Assembly (NCBI GenBank): GCA_003864495.1
Contig: ML133388.1
Span: 558,738 to 622,737, forward strand
Reading direction: 5' to 3'
Source: Nemopilema nomurai
Lineage: Eukaryota > Cnidaria > Scyphozoa > Rhizostomeae > Rhizostomatidae
Length of the DNA: 64,000 nt
Position numbers and translations under genes: made by a program. Position 1 is the stretch's first letter; each line of letters begins with the position of its first letter. The notes under the pieces are model-generated. The model did not search any database. It worked only from the letters and a program-made list of their open reading frames with translations, and was not told the DNA's origin. Shown in pieces: positions 1-13,048 of the stretch.

Positions 1-733
1 CAATTAGTTTTGACAAAGCATTGTGTAGATTAAAGCTTATCATCAATTGACCAGTCATAAAACTTTCTCTTGATAGTTTATCGTGAAGGGCAGGCCCAGT
101 TTTCTTTAAAAAGGTATTTAGCAGAGGGGCGATTTGCGAGGAGAGAAATCGAGATTAAAAAGCAGATAATCCAAGACCAGCGCGATCTCTTTGTTATTCT
201 AAATAGAATCTCGCACTTATTTCTACAATCAGATTGAAAAATCACACAACGAAGAAAGGATGAATCCCGGGAAACAGGTCGAACAAAAGCACAGTGAAAA
301 AACTCACTTTTAATTGTAAAGCACAATAGAAATCGATTCGCCCCAAGTAATAATCAATTCCAAACGACTTCCTACCAAAACACTTTTATTTCAAGTGGAC
401 TTGCTCTAGCGCCTGTGCAGCCACAAGGTCTTGACACATTGCAAGGTCCAAGAGTGGATTGACAACGACTACGACTTGAGGGACACCGAGCTACGTTATT
501 TAACATTAGCCAAGCTTAGTGGGGATCAATTTCATAATTTTTCAGACATTTTAAAGTGACTTCGGTATAATCCTATTACGCTGTCATGAATTATGTAAAC
601 TTTAACCCAATATTATTCACAAATTGGAAAAACGACAGCTTATTAGTTGCTGGTAGTTACATCAAGTAATAATACCTTCATGATAATTTTGCTGGTTAAG
701 CATTAACGCTCATTACTCTTGTCTGTTTTGCAG
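1..733. other. 5' flank / probable 5' UTR intron of the stathmin-like gene
   Basis: No convincing coding sequence is seen. A pyrimidine-rich tract ending in TTTTGCAG at 724-733 forms a splice acceptor just 10 nt before the stathmin-like start codon. Much of this stretch is therefore probably an intron interrupting the 5' UTR. The upstream non-coding exon and promoter could not be located. Confidence 0.4.
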
Positions 734-743
734 GATTACAATA

Positions 744-2496
744 ATGGCCGATAGAGAAGAGATGCCAAGAAAACCAAGACACTACTCCTACAGCGCATCT
801 GACGAATACATGGTAAACGTGAACGAAAAGAAGCTGGACAGAAGCCTCTCTGAGAACAATGTCGATTCGGGTGGGTAGCGAGGATCAATTTGGCAGATAC
901 CTGCATCCTTTTATTCGCGAACTGAATTCCCAAATCACCAGATTATTCTTTGGCTTCCTACTCTGCTGTCCAGCTAGACGAACATCAAGGGAAATGATAA
1001 GGGTTTCTGCCTGCAAAGGCCGCTTTTAGCAGCATTGAATAGGGAAGCTCATGAGGATCTGCAGTCATGTTTTGATTACAGACCAAAATAAAAGAAAACA
1101 TTTTCACTGTTTTGAGATACATGTTCTATTTATATAGAAAATAAATTAACGAGTAGGAGCGTCAAGCTAGCTTATTCAATTTCGCAATCCTTTTGCAGAC
1201 GATTCACAAATTCCAGTCAGACTGGACATAATCATCAAACCAGCTTTGAAGAGCCCACCGAACATCTCAATGTCTCCTATCAAGCCGGCACCTGCAACAG
1301 TTCGCTGCAAGTTGGCTGATGAACGAAGAAGGGTTAGTATTCCTTGTTACGCTCACTCCTCAAGGCGTCACAACCTCTGCAAAATGAGTTTATCAAAACA
1401 GCTCATAAACACTGTAAAAGCCTCAAGTGTTACAAAAATTGAGTGTGATTCCCCAATGAGTAAGTAGTTATTCATCGAACAGCCGCCATACTTTACATCT
1501 GCATACTTAACAAATTCCCAATATGCGAAAAGAGATAAGAGCTAGCGACGCATCTGCTCGACTAGTGCTGCCTGGCTGTTGTCATGTAACATCTCAGTTT
1601 ATTGAACTTCCTTAGAGTCTCGAGCTTGAACTTGTGCAAAAGAGAAAGGAACACGACGAGAAGATTCAGATCGCGCAAAAAGTGAAGCAGGAATCGGACG
1701 AGCAAAGGCAGAAAGCAATCAAAGACCAATACGAGAAGAAGATCAAAACATGCGAGGAGCTATTGGCAGCACAGATTCAGGAGAAGTCGAAGAGGGTAGC
1801 TGCCAACAACAAGAGGCTCGAAGAAGCCAAGAAAATACACGACGACAACATCGCAGCCAAAGTGAAGGATGCCGAACAGAAGCTCGCCAAGACTATGGTG
1901 AGCTAGTGCATTTTGTTGGTGCATATTGTCAATACATCTTGCTTAATCAAGAAATACGCGAAAAAGGATTGTCCGAAAATACCATTCATAAATACACACA
2001 CATTAGCCAGACAGCTACAACAGCTGCAAAGAATGTTGAATTATCCAAAAACTTTTCATTATGAAATGGTAAACAATAATTATATTCTCAAGATATAATT
2101 ACCTGAAGAGGGAAGAACAAACATAGAAAAAATGTGACATTTTTCATGCTGAAGGTAAGACGAAGATGAGTAATACCTGTAGTTTGTGATTAAATATTAT
2201 CATGCTATACTTTTCATTTTAAGGTTTCTGAAGAGTTTCGGGAAAAGCAAATACAGAAGATTGTCGAGAAACAACAAGATAACTTCCGGAAAATAGAGAA
2301 GGCGAAGATGACAAGAGACCAACAGGACAAGGAGCTTGCAGAACAAAAACGAAGGGAGTTGGAGCAGAAAGATCTGGCTGCCGAGAAGAACCGTAAAGGT
2401 TTCATAGAACAACGCATCGAGTCATTGCATAAGCAGCATGAGCACGTGGAAATCGTGTTGGCCGAGAAGAAGCGGGAAAGGCAAGTTCAGGGATGA
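744..2496 (+). CDS. Stathmin-family coiled-coil protein (271 aa, 4 exons)
   Basis: Coding exons are 744-870, 1199-1332, 1616-1897 and 2224-2496. All have GT/AG borders and consistent phases (816 nt, 271 residues plus TGA). The N-terminal ~43 residues are polar. Next comes a stretch with VRLDIIIKPA followed by SPPNISMSPIKPA, resembling the beta-hairpin cap and the Pro-directed phosphorylation segment of stathmins. From about residue 85 to the end there is one long charged helix rich in Lys, Glu and Gln, with no proline, including QKAIKDQYEKKIKTCEELL. Stathmins bind two alpha/beta-tubulin dimers through such a helix and regulate microtubule dynamics in the cytosol, controlled by Ser phosphorylation. 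The helix here is longer than in human STMN1 (149 aa), closer to a multi-repeat form. The start is the first ATG after the acceptor at 733. The family call rests on motif layout; another tubulin-binding coiled-coil protein is the main alternative. Confidence 0.78.
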
Positions 2497-2927
2497 TTGA
2501 TGGCGATCGTTCGTCTACTGAGCTGGACTTTCAACTAGTTAGGCATCGACTTAGCATCTGTAGCAAATGAATTAGCATTCCTGTTTACTAGTTACTAACT
2601 CTGACAACGTATACAGTTTAGCTTGCTTACCGGCCCATCAAATCAGACAGACAAATACATTTAACAAATACGGACTCCTTTTACTTCAAGGTTGTTACAC
2701 TTGACATTGTTATTCTTTCCTCAAAATGGCTTCCTTTTCAAGACTGTCTGCCGCGAGGGGAATTTTGGTATTTAAAAGCAAGTTTCGATCTTCTTGTTGC
2801 ATGTTGACTTACAAGCGTTGTTCTTCAGTAGAGAAGCATTACGTTTGTGTCTGTATATAGATTCGATTGCACCGTAGTACTCATCCTAATGGCTTTTGTA
2901 TACGCCACGATTGGTTGTGCATCGTCA

Positions 2928-2933
2928 AATAAA
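2928..2933 (+). terminator. Polyadenylation signal AATAAA for the stathmin-like gene
   Basis: AATAAA lies about 430 nt downstream of the stathmin-like stop codon, in an AT-rich region with no other gene on this strand. The cleavage site is not visible from sequence alone. Confidence 0.55.
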
Positions 2934-2939
2934 ATGTGA

Positions 2940-4333
2940 AATGAGCCAACGTTGCATTTTCTCGCCGCATTCTCTTATCGCAGAAAACAAATTATTGAAA
3001 TAAGAAGCGAACTATAATTGCCGAGCGAAACAAAAATTTAAATAAAAGATCCCTGGGTCAAGCTGATTAATCAGGGTCTCCGTAGAATCGACACCATCGG
3101 CACTCTTAAACTACCAAGTAATCATGGTCAAATGTTTTAACTCAAAGCGATTTACTGGGAAGATACCAGGTAGGCCAAAAAGATTGACGATTTGGTACTT
3201 CAAAAGCAGTTCAATGAGCATGTACAGCTTGATGCAGAATGGAAGTGAAATTGGTGCAAACATGCAGAGGTTGGAGGAGGCTGGACTAGGCCCTGTGTAG
3301 CTTTAAACTTAAATACTTTTTTGATATGCTATATGTAGAGGTACTACTTTGAGTTATTGAGTGGTTGTTACTTTGAATGAAAGGAAAGGCAGGGAATGCC
3401 TTTTCCGTTTGTCAAATGCTATAGACAATGTACTTTCACGAAATAATTAGTTAAGTGACAGAGCTACTTTGCGTTGTGATATAAAAATTATTGAAAACAA
3501 TCAGTTTTTGCATTTTTCTCCGGGAAAGACTTGTCAGACAATCAGTTTTTGCATTTTGCAGTTTTTGCAAAAATTTTGAGAATTTATTCTCTTCAACGAA
3601 ACAAAATTAATCTAAGTGAACAGCCTTCATTGATTAAGTGTGTTAAAAACATTGGTTTCCGTTTACTGGGGTAAATTCAATGTTTGTCATTTTTTCAAAA
3701 ACAGGAAAATTTCTTTATTATTGAATGGAATTTCACGTGCTTCAACCGGTAAAAGAACACAGTTCCAAGAAAACAAGAGAAAAAATGAGGCTCGATTTTT
3801 GATGGTTTTTGATTGTGATTTGGAATACTTACTCACGATGACTTCACACTCCGGTGATTCCTTATAACAGCTGTGATACAAGATGGAAACTGGCGATCAA
3901 ATTTATGTTATACAGCTACAATGCCTAACCCAATGGGATGATGACGTCAATCCACTATCCAACTAAATCGGTGCTTTTCAAGACTGAATCAACTTTACGT
4001 CAACTACAACAACATATTGTTCAATAGAATTGTACGCTGGCGAAAACAGAGAAACAGGCTCCAATTCAGAGATGGGAGAGAAATTCTGCCTTCAAATGCA
4101 GGGCACGACAGCAATCCCTGTCACCTTTAAACAAGGGTGCTTAACAAGAAACGCCTGCACTCTTTCATCGAAATAAAAATTCAGGGAATTTCGAGCCCGC
4201 TGACTCCAGCGTCCGCCATATACAATGCTAGAAACGAAATTTTTCTTCACTGATAAGTTCAATACTAACTGTTGATAACTGATGATCTCAATGTTTATGG
4301 AAGCATAATTTCTGCAACACTATGTCTTCAAGT
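2940..4333. other. Convergent intergenic spacer
   Basis: No supported gene is present. The stathmin-like gene (+) and the Y-box gene (-) end towards each other here. The 3' UTR of the Y-box gene must occupy its right-hand part. TTTATT at 3714-3719 and 3583-3588 (AATAAA on the minus strand) are possible poly(A) signals for it. An imperfect duplication of 'aatcagtttttgcatttt' occurs around 3500-3556. Confidence 0.4.
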
Positions 4334-7300
4334 TCAGTTTGCCTCAACCTCGCCATTCACGTGCTCTTGGGCTGCAATTTCTTCGCCCTTTTCTTGGTCC
4401 AATTTCTCTTCGCCCTTTGGCTGTCTCTTTCTGAAGTTTCTGTTTCTGCGACGTCTCTGGTTACGAGGCTTGCCATCATCCTGAATAACAAAAAACGCCT
4501 TATTAAGCGGTGCGATGGCTACCAGTCGCAAAAAGCACGGTTGCAAAAGAGGGAGTAACGAGCAAAAAAGAAATCGACTCTCACAGCCTGCTGGGAAATC
4601 GATGTTCGATGGGAGAGTTCGATGTTTCAGGGCCATCAAGGTTGGGAAGCAGAACAAAGAGCTTTGCTTGTCTCGAGCTTAAACGAATTGAGATTAGGCG
4701 AACGCAAATTGAGGAGAAGAATGTGGTTGTAGGACAGGGTGACAAAGCTGACTTACATCACTCCTCTGCTCCCTTTCTCCCTCGGAGACTTTCTCTTCAT
4801 TCTCGGAATCACGATTCCTGAAATGGCATAAAGAAGTGAGTAAAATGACTATTGCACCAACCATTCCTTAATCAAATGTGGACAGAAATCAACGGTGTTG
4901 ACAGAAACACGATAATAAATAAAGAAGAAATAACGAAAGCAATAGCATTGTCTGCTAAAAGTAAGTTCCCCTAATAATAATTTTTTAATAAGCCTGCCAA
5001 TATTATAAGAAGAAATTCTCGGACAACGATACTATAAGTTGGGCAGGATTAATAGCATAAAGTGAAAGAATTCGATATCACATTGTGTATTGAGGTCACC
5101 AAGGTCCTCCTCACCTCTCCTGTCTTCGATAGACTCGCTCGTGTCCCCTCGAGCCCCTACCGCGGCCCCGGCCTCTTCTGCGGCCCCTGTTGTGTGGCCT
5201 CTCTTCGCCTTCCTCGTCCTTGCCCTCCTCCCTTTCCTCCCCAGCGGACTCTTCGGTACGAGGCGACTGGCGTCTCCGTCCACGGTAGGGCCGTGGGTAG
5301 TTGTTGTACCGCGGGCTACCCCGGCCTCTTCCGCCGCCCCTTTGAAGAACGCAAATCACTTAATTTGACTGTGCTCTAGACAACGCAAAAATCGATTTGA
5401 CGCCTTAACAAAACAAAAAACTGGTCAAACCTGAGCAGCCATCCACCTAAGAACTTCAAACGGCTTCGAACATCAGCTGATCATATTTAAGGTGGAGCTG
5501 GGGTCAGAACGATTGGGGTCATGCAAATATTGCACATTGCAGGAAATGGCGTTCTAGCGCTGAAAACAAAAGATTACGCAGACTAGACCGACCTGTACCT
5601 GCGGCCCCTTCCCCTCTCCTCCGTGTCGTCCCCGTCAATCGGCTCCCTCCGCTCGCCAACTTCGGCATCGTTCTCTGACCTCTCTTCGTGCTCCTCATCA
5701 GGTCTGCGTCTGAACTGTCCTCCGCCGCGCCCAAAACGGCCTCGCCCGCGCCTGACGTAGCCACCACCACCTCGTCCGCCCCGATAATAGCCTCTGCCAA
5801 ACCCACGACCGCGATTGTTGGCGTAGTAGCCGCCGTACCTTGGGTTACGATTAGCTGTCGATTTAAAAAGACCGTCATCAGCATTACCCATGGAGGATCT
5901 ATGCCACCTTCGTTCGAGGATCTATCGTTTCATTTTATTGATGCTCTCGGTGGAAACGCATGAAAGGACACAGAGAGAACAACCGGAACTAAAAGAGAAA
6001 GCGAGGAAGCGTAGCGACAACTCACGGGCATATTTGCTGCCTTGGACAGGGGCTCCATCTGGGCCAGTGACATTAGATGCCTCAAAACCCTGCAAGCAAC
6101 AGAAAAACTCTTGATCATAGATATCAAAGGCCATATGAACATCATTAAAAATAACGGAAACATATTTGTCTTAAATTTGAAATTTCCTTAACTGATCTAA
6201 AGTTGACTCAGATTAGCGTATATAGTTGAGCATCATTAACTCATGAAGCTTCAAGAACAAGTAATCATCACCGTCAACTGAATTAAAATCAGAATCTGCA
6301 AAACTACAAAAGCAAAAGACTTTGCTTTTTTAAAACAATGGCTTGAAAATAGTTACTGGAATTGATAATTTTCTCGTCTCCAAATGCTATACTTCTACTT
6401 TATAGGAGACAGTAAATTTTAACCTTCAATATTGTGGGTCAAAGATTTTGGACATTGTTGTCAACTATGATACCCGGTAATGTCACTGGCCTACCTTGGC
6501 TCCTTGAACAACATCAAACTCAACAATTTCACCATCACCAACACTTCTCAAATACTTCTTAGGGTTGTTCTTCTTTATGGAAGTCTGTAGATGGAAAAAG
6601 GACAATATTGCAAAGGCCTTTAGCCCAAATGACTTGAAGGATACAGGTGCACTGAAGACTTTATTAACCAAATGTCATTTTATCTTGATAAAAACCAACA
6701 TGAGGCATGACAAAACGTCATGAGATGGTTCAACTTTTCAAGATAAAATTTTACCTTTTGCAGTCATGAACAGAGGGATGCATGGGTTGGCATCACCCAG
6801 TACGAATGACAGCGTATCGGACAAATGTTGCAAAAACAATGGGCCTGTTCCCAATAAACCAATTTGATGAAATTACTTTAACAACCCCTGATCTAACTTG
6901 CCAGAATTATACTTTTTATCCATATGCTGTATGCATATTTCAAACCCAGAACATTACAACTCTTTATATTTCACCCCTTTTCTTTTTTACACTTGCTACT
7001 GATCATACTAAGATAAAATTCAGAGTAATTGCTTCCTTCCTTAAACCAATTTAGAGTTTGCCTGATCACAAAAGACTTCACCCGGAATGCAAGATTTTCA
7101 AAAAAGTTTCTGTCAAAGTTCACAACAGTGAATCCTGACCCATTAAAGTATTCAATAGCAAAAACCCTATTTAATTTTGCACAATCACTTTATAAAAAGT
7201 GAACCTATAAAGTAAAAATTCACAATTTCCTAAATCACCTATTAAATTGCTTGTTTCACTTGTAAAAAATATGCATGCCAACAGATACATTTTCAGCTTT

Positions 7301-9628
7301 TGTAATGAACCCATAAAAAAGATTTCTGGTGGGTGATATCACAACATTTATGGGTTCTTCCTTTTCAAACTTTACTCAAGCAGTTACATTGATTCCTCTA
7401 TGATAAAGTGCTTAATACATGTACACTCTTTTTAAATGTATTTTTAAGCAAATTTTTATATGGTGTATATACACACACACAAAATGAAAATCATTTCAAA
7501 CTGACAAATTGAACTGGAAATTGCTTGTTGGCATTGTTGCAGAAGGCATTCAATATTTCACCAAATTCATTTCTGAATCCTCAAAACACTTAAAGCCCCT
7601 AAAACCGCATTGCTGTGAAAATAGAATATAGAACAGTAGGACATTCATCAATGCAAGTACACATCTAGTAAGAACAGATCTGCAGAAATTAATGTCAAAA
7701 TCAAATTACCTGATGGATGAAAATGTCTTCCTTGGTGTCATTTCTAAAATTTTACCAAAAATTTCATTAACATTTCACCAAAAACAGAAATATAGATTTT
7801 CAAGAAGCCATTGGTAGGTTTGTCCATTACTAAATACTCTTGATCCTAACTTCCAGAGAAAGGTGTTTCTAAAAGCTATGCTGGATGTAGGGTGTTTCTA
7901 CAGCTTTTATATGAAAACATTTGCCTTCAACATGAACAACACTGTCATTCTAAGAAGATGCCTCAACATGCCTTGAACATCTTTTTGTTTGCTTAACCTT
8001 GTTCAAAAATAAAAACAAGAAAACCTAGAAGCCTTCAAATACAATGTACTCCTCTAAAAAGCTTTCAAAATTAATACTAGAAATCTTTTAGCACTAGCAG
8101 CAATTCAAGTAGCAACTTGTTGACCAATTACCCAACATAATTACCATCTAATTTTAGTTTCCTGTACATAAGGTATTCATCAGACAACATTTGCGACTGA
8201 GCGAGGCTGACTAAGCTATCTATGCAGAAACTAATTGGAAATAGATCAAATATGGCCTAAAACAGTTTGGATGTTCTGATTACTATGTACAAATTTTGTA
8301 GTTCTGTCACAACATTATATTTAGCTTAACTTTTAATCATGTTTGCTGACATATACCACTTGAACAGGCTTAATCAGGTACAACAATTAAAATGATAAGT
8401 ATTTCCTAAGTGAATCTGAAAAATTCATCCAAGCCTTGTTTGAAATCAATTCAGCTAGAAAAATGTGAGAGTTAACCATCAAAAATGCATGAAAATACCT
8501 GTTTATGAAGCCATAACCATTCTTTACATTGAACCATTTGACAGTTCCACTTACTTTCGTTGCTGGGGATATAAATAAAAGAACAAAACTTAGGAAACTA
8601 TTGTAGATATGCCAAAGTAGATATGACATATTCATTGGCTCAAACAAATAAACATTTAAGTATCCATAGATCCAAACTTTATTTACAGCTCTTCTAGATT
8701 TGTCTTCCAACAATCAATGTCAGTCTGACTTTGTTGCATATTTCACTAAAAATGAAATTTAAGCGTTGAGACTCTTGCAAAACATTCATTTCGATTACAA
8801 GAACTGACCTCTATTCAATGAACAGTTATCCCAAGGTAAAAAAAGACACCATTTATGTGCTTTTCTGCAAAATCTTATTTTAAATCACCTAAGAATTCCT
8901 TGAACTAACTGATTTTATTGTTGTGCATAATAACCAAGAACACCCAAACTTCATTTATTTGTTGAGCAACAAGAAAATTTTAAATCATGAATATTTTTTC
9001 TTAAAATTACATGACAAGTTCCCCATACAAAGTAAGTGCTATTATAACATCCAAATCAATTTATCAGGAATTTAAAAAAAAAGATTTATCACCCAATCAC
9101 TCTGGCAAAGGAAGATCCCACTGGAAACAAAGAATAAGTCACACACAAGTACCAAACAGTGAAGAAAACTGCATTTTGACAAATTAATTCATTTTCCGAC
9201 AGTATTTTATTTTTGCTTTCCATCACATTTTATTGACTCATTTTTATTTAGTTTCATTTCAGAATTTGATTCGGAGAAACCGCAAACGAAACTTTGAAGG
9301 AGCTGACTTCAAGCACGTGGAGGACTTTGGGTGACCATGCCGCTGAAAGGCTCACTGCATGCATTTGCTCTTAAAAATGCATTGATGTGCCTAAAGAGAG
9401 AAAAGCCTTGAGAAGTCCTACCACATTGACATGGCTGCAACTCTATATTTCGAGCTCAATGAACTACTCTTCACAAAAAATTAACAAAAACAGCAAGCTA
9501 CAAGAGGGCGACTTTCATCATCCAAGTCTCGTGCAGGTCAACAAAAAAAGGTTTCATCTCTTACCTAAAACCTCACCCTTGGCTTCATTTAAGCTAGCTT
9601 CATCTGCAGCTTCAGTGGTAGACGGCAT
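4334..9628 (-). CDS. YBX1-like: Y-box binding protein with cold-shock domain (334 aa, 9 exons)
   Basis: Exons on the minus strand, in coding order: 9565-9628, 8499-8562, 7710-7743, 6495-6584, 6026-6089, 5599-5854, 5115-5339, 4757-4817 and 4334-4480. Phases agree throughout (1005 nt). Residues about 22-98 form the cold-shock domain: [18 protein letters not shown] (RNP1) and DIFIHQ (RNP2), then [20 protein letters not shown] and the metazoan Y-box signature [16 protein letters not shown]. After it come RGRG/RGG stretches alternating with Glu/Asp-rich stretches, as in the B/A repeats of animal Y-box proteins. The C-terminal exon encodes a basic cluster ([14 protein letters not shown]) and an acidic end. 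These proteins package mRNA in cytoplasmic mRNPs, control translation and stability, and can act in the nucleus. An in-frame stretch upstream of exon 6 (about 5855-5891) could be included by an alternative acceptor. The exact paralogue (YBX1/2/3) cannot be assigned. Confidence 0.95.
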
Positions 9629-12481
9629 GTTGATGTTATAAGCCTGTCTCCAGCTCTTGTCAGGATGTCAATTGGCCGCCCCGCTCTTTCCTCCCTCCGT
9701 TCCTTCCCTTGATGACTCCAATCCACTCCTCTCTCGACTAATCCGGGCACATTGCATTTATCGAGTACGGAGGTGCATTGTGGGTACCCAGATGTCTCTT
9801 GGTAGTTTTATGTTACACCTTTCATAGCAACTGTGCATTTCAATAACAAAGCATTAGTTAAACGAACAATACATAAGATACAATTGTCTCACAGGTTTTG
9901 CTTCAAAGAATTTTCAATGGAAAGTATATTATGCGGTTCTTAAAGCGCTTTCACTTAAAAAGGGCCTAAATGACCTAGAAGTGGGAATCCAAATGCAACT
10001 TGAGTGTCAAGGTGCTAAGAGAAGGAAGATTGATCAAAATTAATCTTGGTCAGTCATTTGATGACCAAGAAAGTTTCGAGTTCTACTAGTAGTCAGTCCC
10101 AGAGTATTTCAAAAGTAATTTTTGTTAGACCGAAGTCGAAAGTCATAAACAGGGGAAAAGGTGAAATATTACCACACCCAAAGGCTCCACACTGAGCTTT
10201 TTATCTGCATAACGAAACATAAATGGCGGTGTTGCGAGCACATTCGATCTGACCAACTATGATCTGACGTACAGGCAGAAGTTACGTGCAGTTCCACTTC
10301 ACCTTTTAGGTAATGGCCTTCAATTAAACGTTCTTTGATGAAACTTTCTCTTTGAACTACTAAGCACGTTTGTACCTTACACTCACTTAACCTTTACTGT
10401 CACGAGATTTCATCCGTCCTTTTCAAGTCATTCATCCAAATTGATTCCCAGCAAAAGCTGTGAGCGGAATCTCGGTGCTTACTGATGCTCAAAGCTAACT
10501 TTATTCATCATCTCTACCTTTAACTGGCATTTCTATTTTTAAATGGCATCATCCTTAGTATGGCTTTTTCAAATTTAAAATAACCAGTCCAACCCGCGTT
10601 GTTGCAAATTTTCAAATCAACTGTCTCAAAAGAATGTAGGAAATTCTAAACTAGAACAGTATATACATTGGATGCCTGTTTGTGTTTTTGATTCATTCTG
10701 ATAGGATACACTGTTTACCCGTAGAGCATCACTATGTGGAAAAAGAAATCAACAGCCAAATTATACCAATTGAGGCACCTACGAGATCGGAAAAGTGTCA
10801 CTCGTCCGAAAAAGTCCTTGCTCAAAAGGAACTGCTTGGTTGACCCCCTGCTCCTCCACAGTTGAGAGAGTCTTGCGAGTGGCTATATCCTTACATTACT
10901 CGGCGAGATGGAATTAGCCAGCAAACACAATACGAATTTCTGTGTAGAAGCAAAATGATTTGAAACTTTATTCATATGCCAATTAATTTACATTTTTTAC
11001 AAACATACGGGCTTAAGCTCAATATGCTTAAGATTTTCCCAATTTGAGCCAGAAATTATGGTGAAAATATGCTTGATTAACTTAACTATAAAGCCCCAAT
11101 TTTTCATACTTTTCATAATGGTCATCATTTAAAAAAAGAGTGTATCCCAACCCTTCCAATTTAGGGACAAAATTCTTTCTTGAGATGATTGTCAAAGTAT
11201 TGTTTCCAGTTTTAAGTTCGTTTTCTGAAAATATGCAATATACATATAAAAACTTGCTGGGCAAACGTTGAGCCTAATCTAAAGTCAGAAAAAACCGTAA
11301 AAGCGTAATGCCACGCAAAATGAGTCACGAGCATGTGCAGTGAGCCTTTGAACGGATTTCTCGGGAAAAAGTTCTTCGAAAAAATATGAAATTTTAAACC
11401 TTTTTTCACTTTCGAGTCTTCCACAGCCAATCATAATCTGTAATAGTCACGTCATCACATTCCAATGCCATGAGATCAGCGAACACAGGGCATGAAATGA
11501 CAATATTTCTTAAGACTTTCTCACTGGAGATTTAGATTTAGGTATATTTTGGCTCATTTAAAATGATCACTTATTTTCGTTTGTTGCCAATGTGCAGACA
11601 TTCGGCCACCTTTTATGCTTCTTCTTTGAAGTAAAAAATAGGCCTAGCTCAAGAAATCAGAGGTTGACCCAATCATTCCTATCCTTACAATATTAGGTGT
11701 TCATCAACTTCCTTCCTTATTCGTTTCCAAACTTTTAGGAACAGGTTAAATATAGAAGAACTACATTAAGGAGAAAAAGCAAGACCAACGATACCTTAAT
11801 TTGAAAAATAGACTTCTAGAAGCCAAACTGTCCAGTCTAGCGTGGTTGTTTGTCTTTCGAAGCATGGAGAGGGAAACCCGAAAAGAATTATCCAGGACCA
11901 AAAAAGAAGATTCCAACGACCAAAGAAAAACAAAACAAAAAGAAAAAAATCCATCCTGATTTCGCATTATAACAAAACATCGGCCGTTAGCTACATACAA
12001 ATCTGAATGTTTCACACTAAGGCTTCATAACAATGGAAATGCAGAATCATATTTTAGAAAAAAGTAGATTTTACAAAACGATCCCCTGAAAGCAAACCAA
12101 TTCAGTAAAAGCAAATTGAATCTTCATTTTTCTTGCTAGAACGTCATAAGCTTTCGAGTCGTAGACTTATAACATTTACTTATAACATATATAAAGAAAA
12201 GTCAACGAGGTAATAATGCTCTAAATTTATTGCATAACTGGATAATGCATGCGAAGGACATAATTCCCAATTAGAAAATGTCAAAGTTTGATCTCGCATG
12301 AAAAACCTGGGTCACATAAAGGGGATTTTTGAAGATCCGCATTGTGGAAACCCAAAAACCACAATAGACAACAAGAGTATTTCCACAGGATGCTTCTAGT
12401 CAAGGATTCGAATTAGGCGAATTTCAATCATCCAAATGAGGTATGAAAATAAAACTGCCCTCCCGGTTTTGCAAGATGTGT
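9629..12481. other. Spacer between the Y-box gene 5' end and the PRXL2B 3' end
   Basis: No gene could be supported. The part next to 9629-9800 is relatively GC-rich and must contain the Y-box 5' UTR and promoter. Open frames in 11.0-12.0 kb on the minus strand show no family motifs and no splice-consistent extension. Confidence 0.4.
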
Positions 12482-12487
12482 TTTATT
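12482..12487 (-). terminator. Polyadenylation signal AATAAA (minus) for PRXL2B
   Basis: TTTATT on the plus strand reads AATAAA on the minus strand, 731 nt after the PRXL2B stop codon and about 105 nt after the SECIS-like hairpin. This would place the hairpin inside the 3' UTR. A closer AATAAA exists near 13170; using it would exclude the hairpin. Confidence 0.45.
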
Positions 12488-12591
12488 TACAAAAGCAAAG
12501 ATTTCAAGAAGTGTCTAATTGGGAAAAATGCACTTACTAATACTATAACTAGATTGTTATATTTTAATTGATATAATAAGATACAAATTTG

Positions 12592-12641
12592 GTAGTTTTT
12601 CAAGCATTACATGATCATATCACGTAGTGCTTCATTTCTAC
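12592..12641 (-). promoter_or_regulatory. Candidate SECIS element (selenocysteine insertion hairpin)
   Basis: Read on the minus strand, this segment folds as a SECIS-like structure. Helix I is GUAG/CUAC (12638-12641 with 12592-12595). An A-rich internal loop follows, then a quartet core AUGA (12635-12632) opposite UGA (12602-12600). Helix II has 11 positions, AGCACUACGUG with CAUGUAAUGCU, with one C/A mismatch and one G/U wobble. The apical loop is AUAUGAU. The distance from AUGA to the loop (11 nt) matches known elements. It lies about 580 nt after the stop codon of a gene with an in-frame UGA. The canonical unpaired AA in the apical loop is missing, so this is non-canonical if real. Confidence 0.5.
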
Positions 12642-12964
12642 AAGATAATCAGACAATAATGTCCCGAAAATCATAAGGCTACATTTTCCAACAGTTTGGT
12701 TAATTGTATACATTCGGCTCATCTTTGGAATAGTCTACAAAACATTCACATTAATTCGATTATCGGGTGGTCCCCATTTTCAATTCAATCATTCAAAATT
12801 CGTAAAAGCAGGCGCTTTGAGAGTAAAGCCTTGGAAAATAAACCGATCCACTTGTCATAACACAGATTCACCATAAATGGTTTCACCTTATATGCCTTCA
12901 TCCTAAATTGACATCATCTCAAATAGTTTCACCACGAATGGATTCACCATACATTATTAAAAAA

Positions 12965-13048
12965 GAATGGTTTCATCAGAATCGTTTCATCAGAAAGATT
13001 TCATCAGAATGGTTTCATCAGAATGGTTTCATCAGAATGGTTTCATCG
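12965..13048. repeat. 14-bp tandem repeat, six copies
   Basis: Six head-to-tail copies of a 14-bp unit (gaatggtttcatca) with few substitutions. More diverged copies extend left to about 12870. The array lies in the presumed 3' UTR of PRXL2B, between its stop codon and the SECIS-like hairpin. It is too short and has no spacers, so it is a plain minisatellite. Confidence 0.85.

Noticed and set aside
11082..12015. Minus-strand open frames as additional PRXL2B or independent exons
   Set aside because: No conserved motifs, no phase-consistent splice sites, and they lie beyond the likely poly(A) site.
12842..12905. Alternative SECIS candidate around an ATGA on the minus strand
   Set aside because: The stem has several mismatches and the AAA is too close to the 3' core; it belongs to the decayed 14-bp repeat region.
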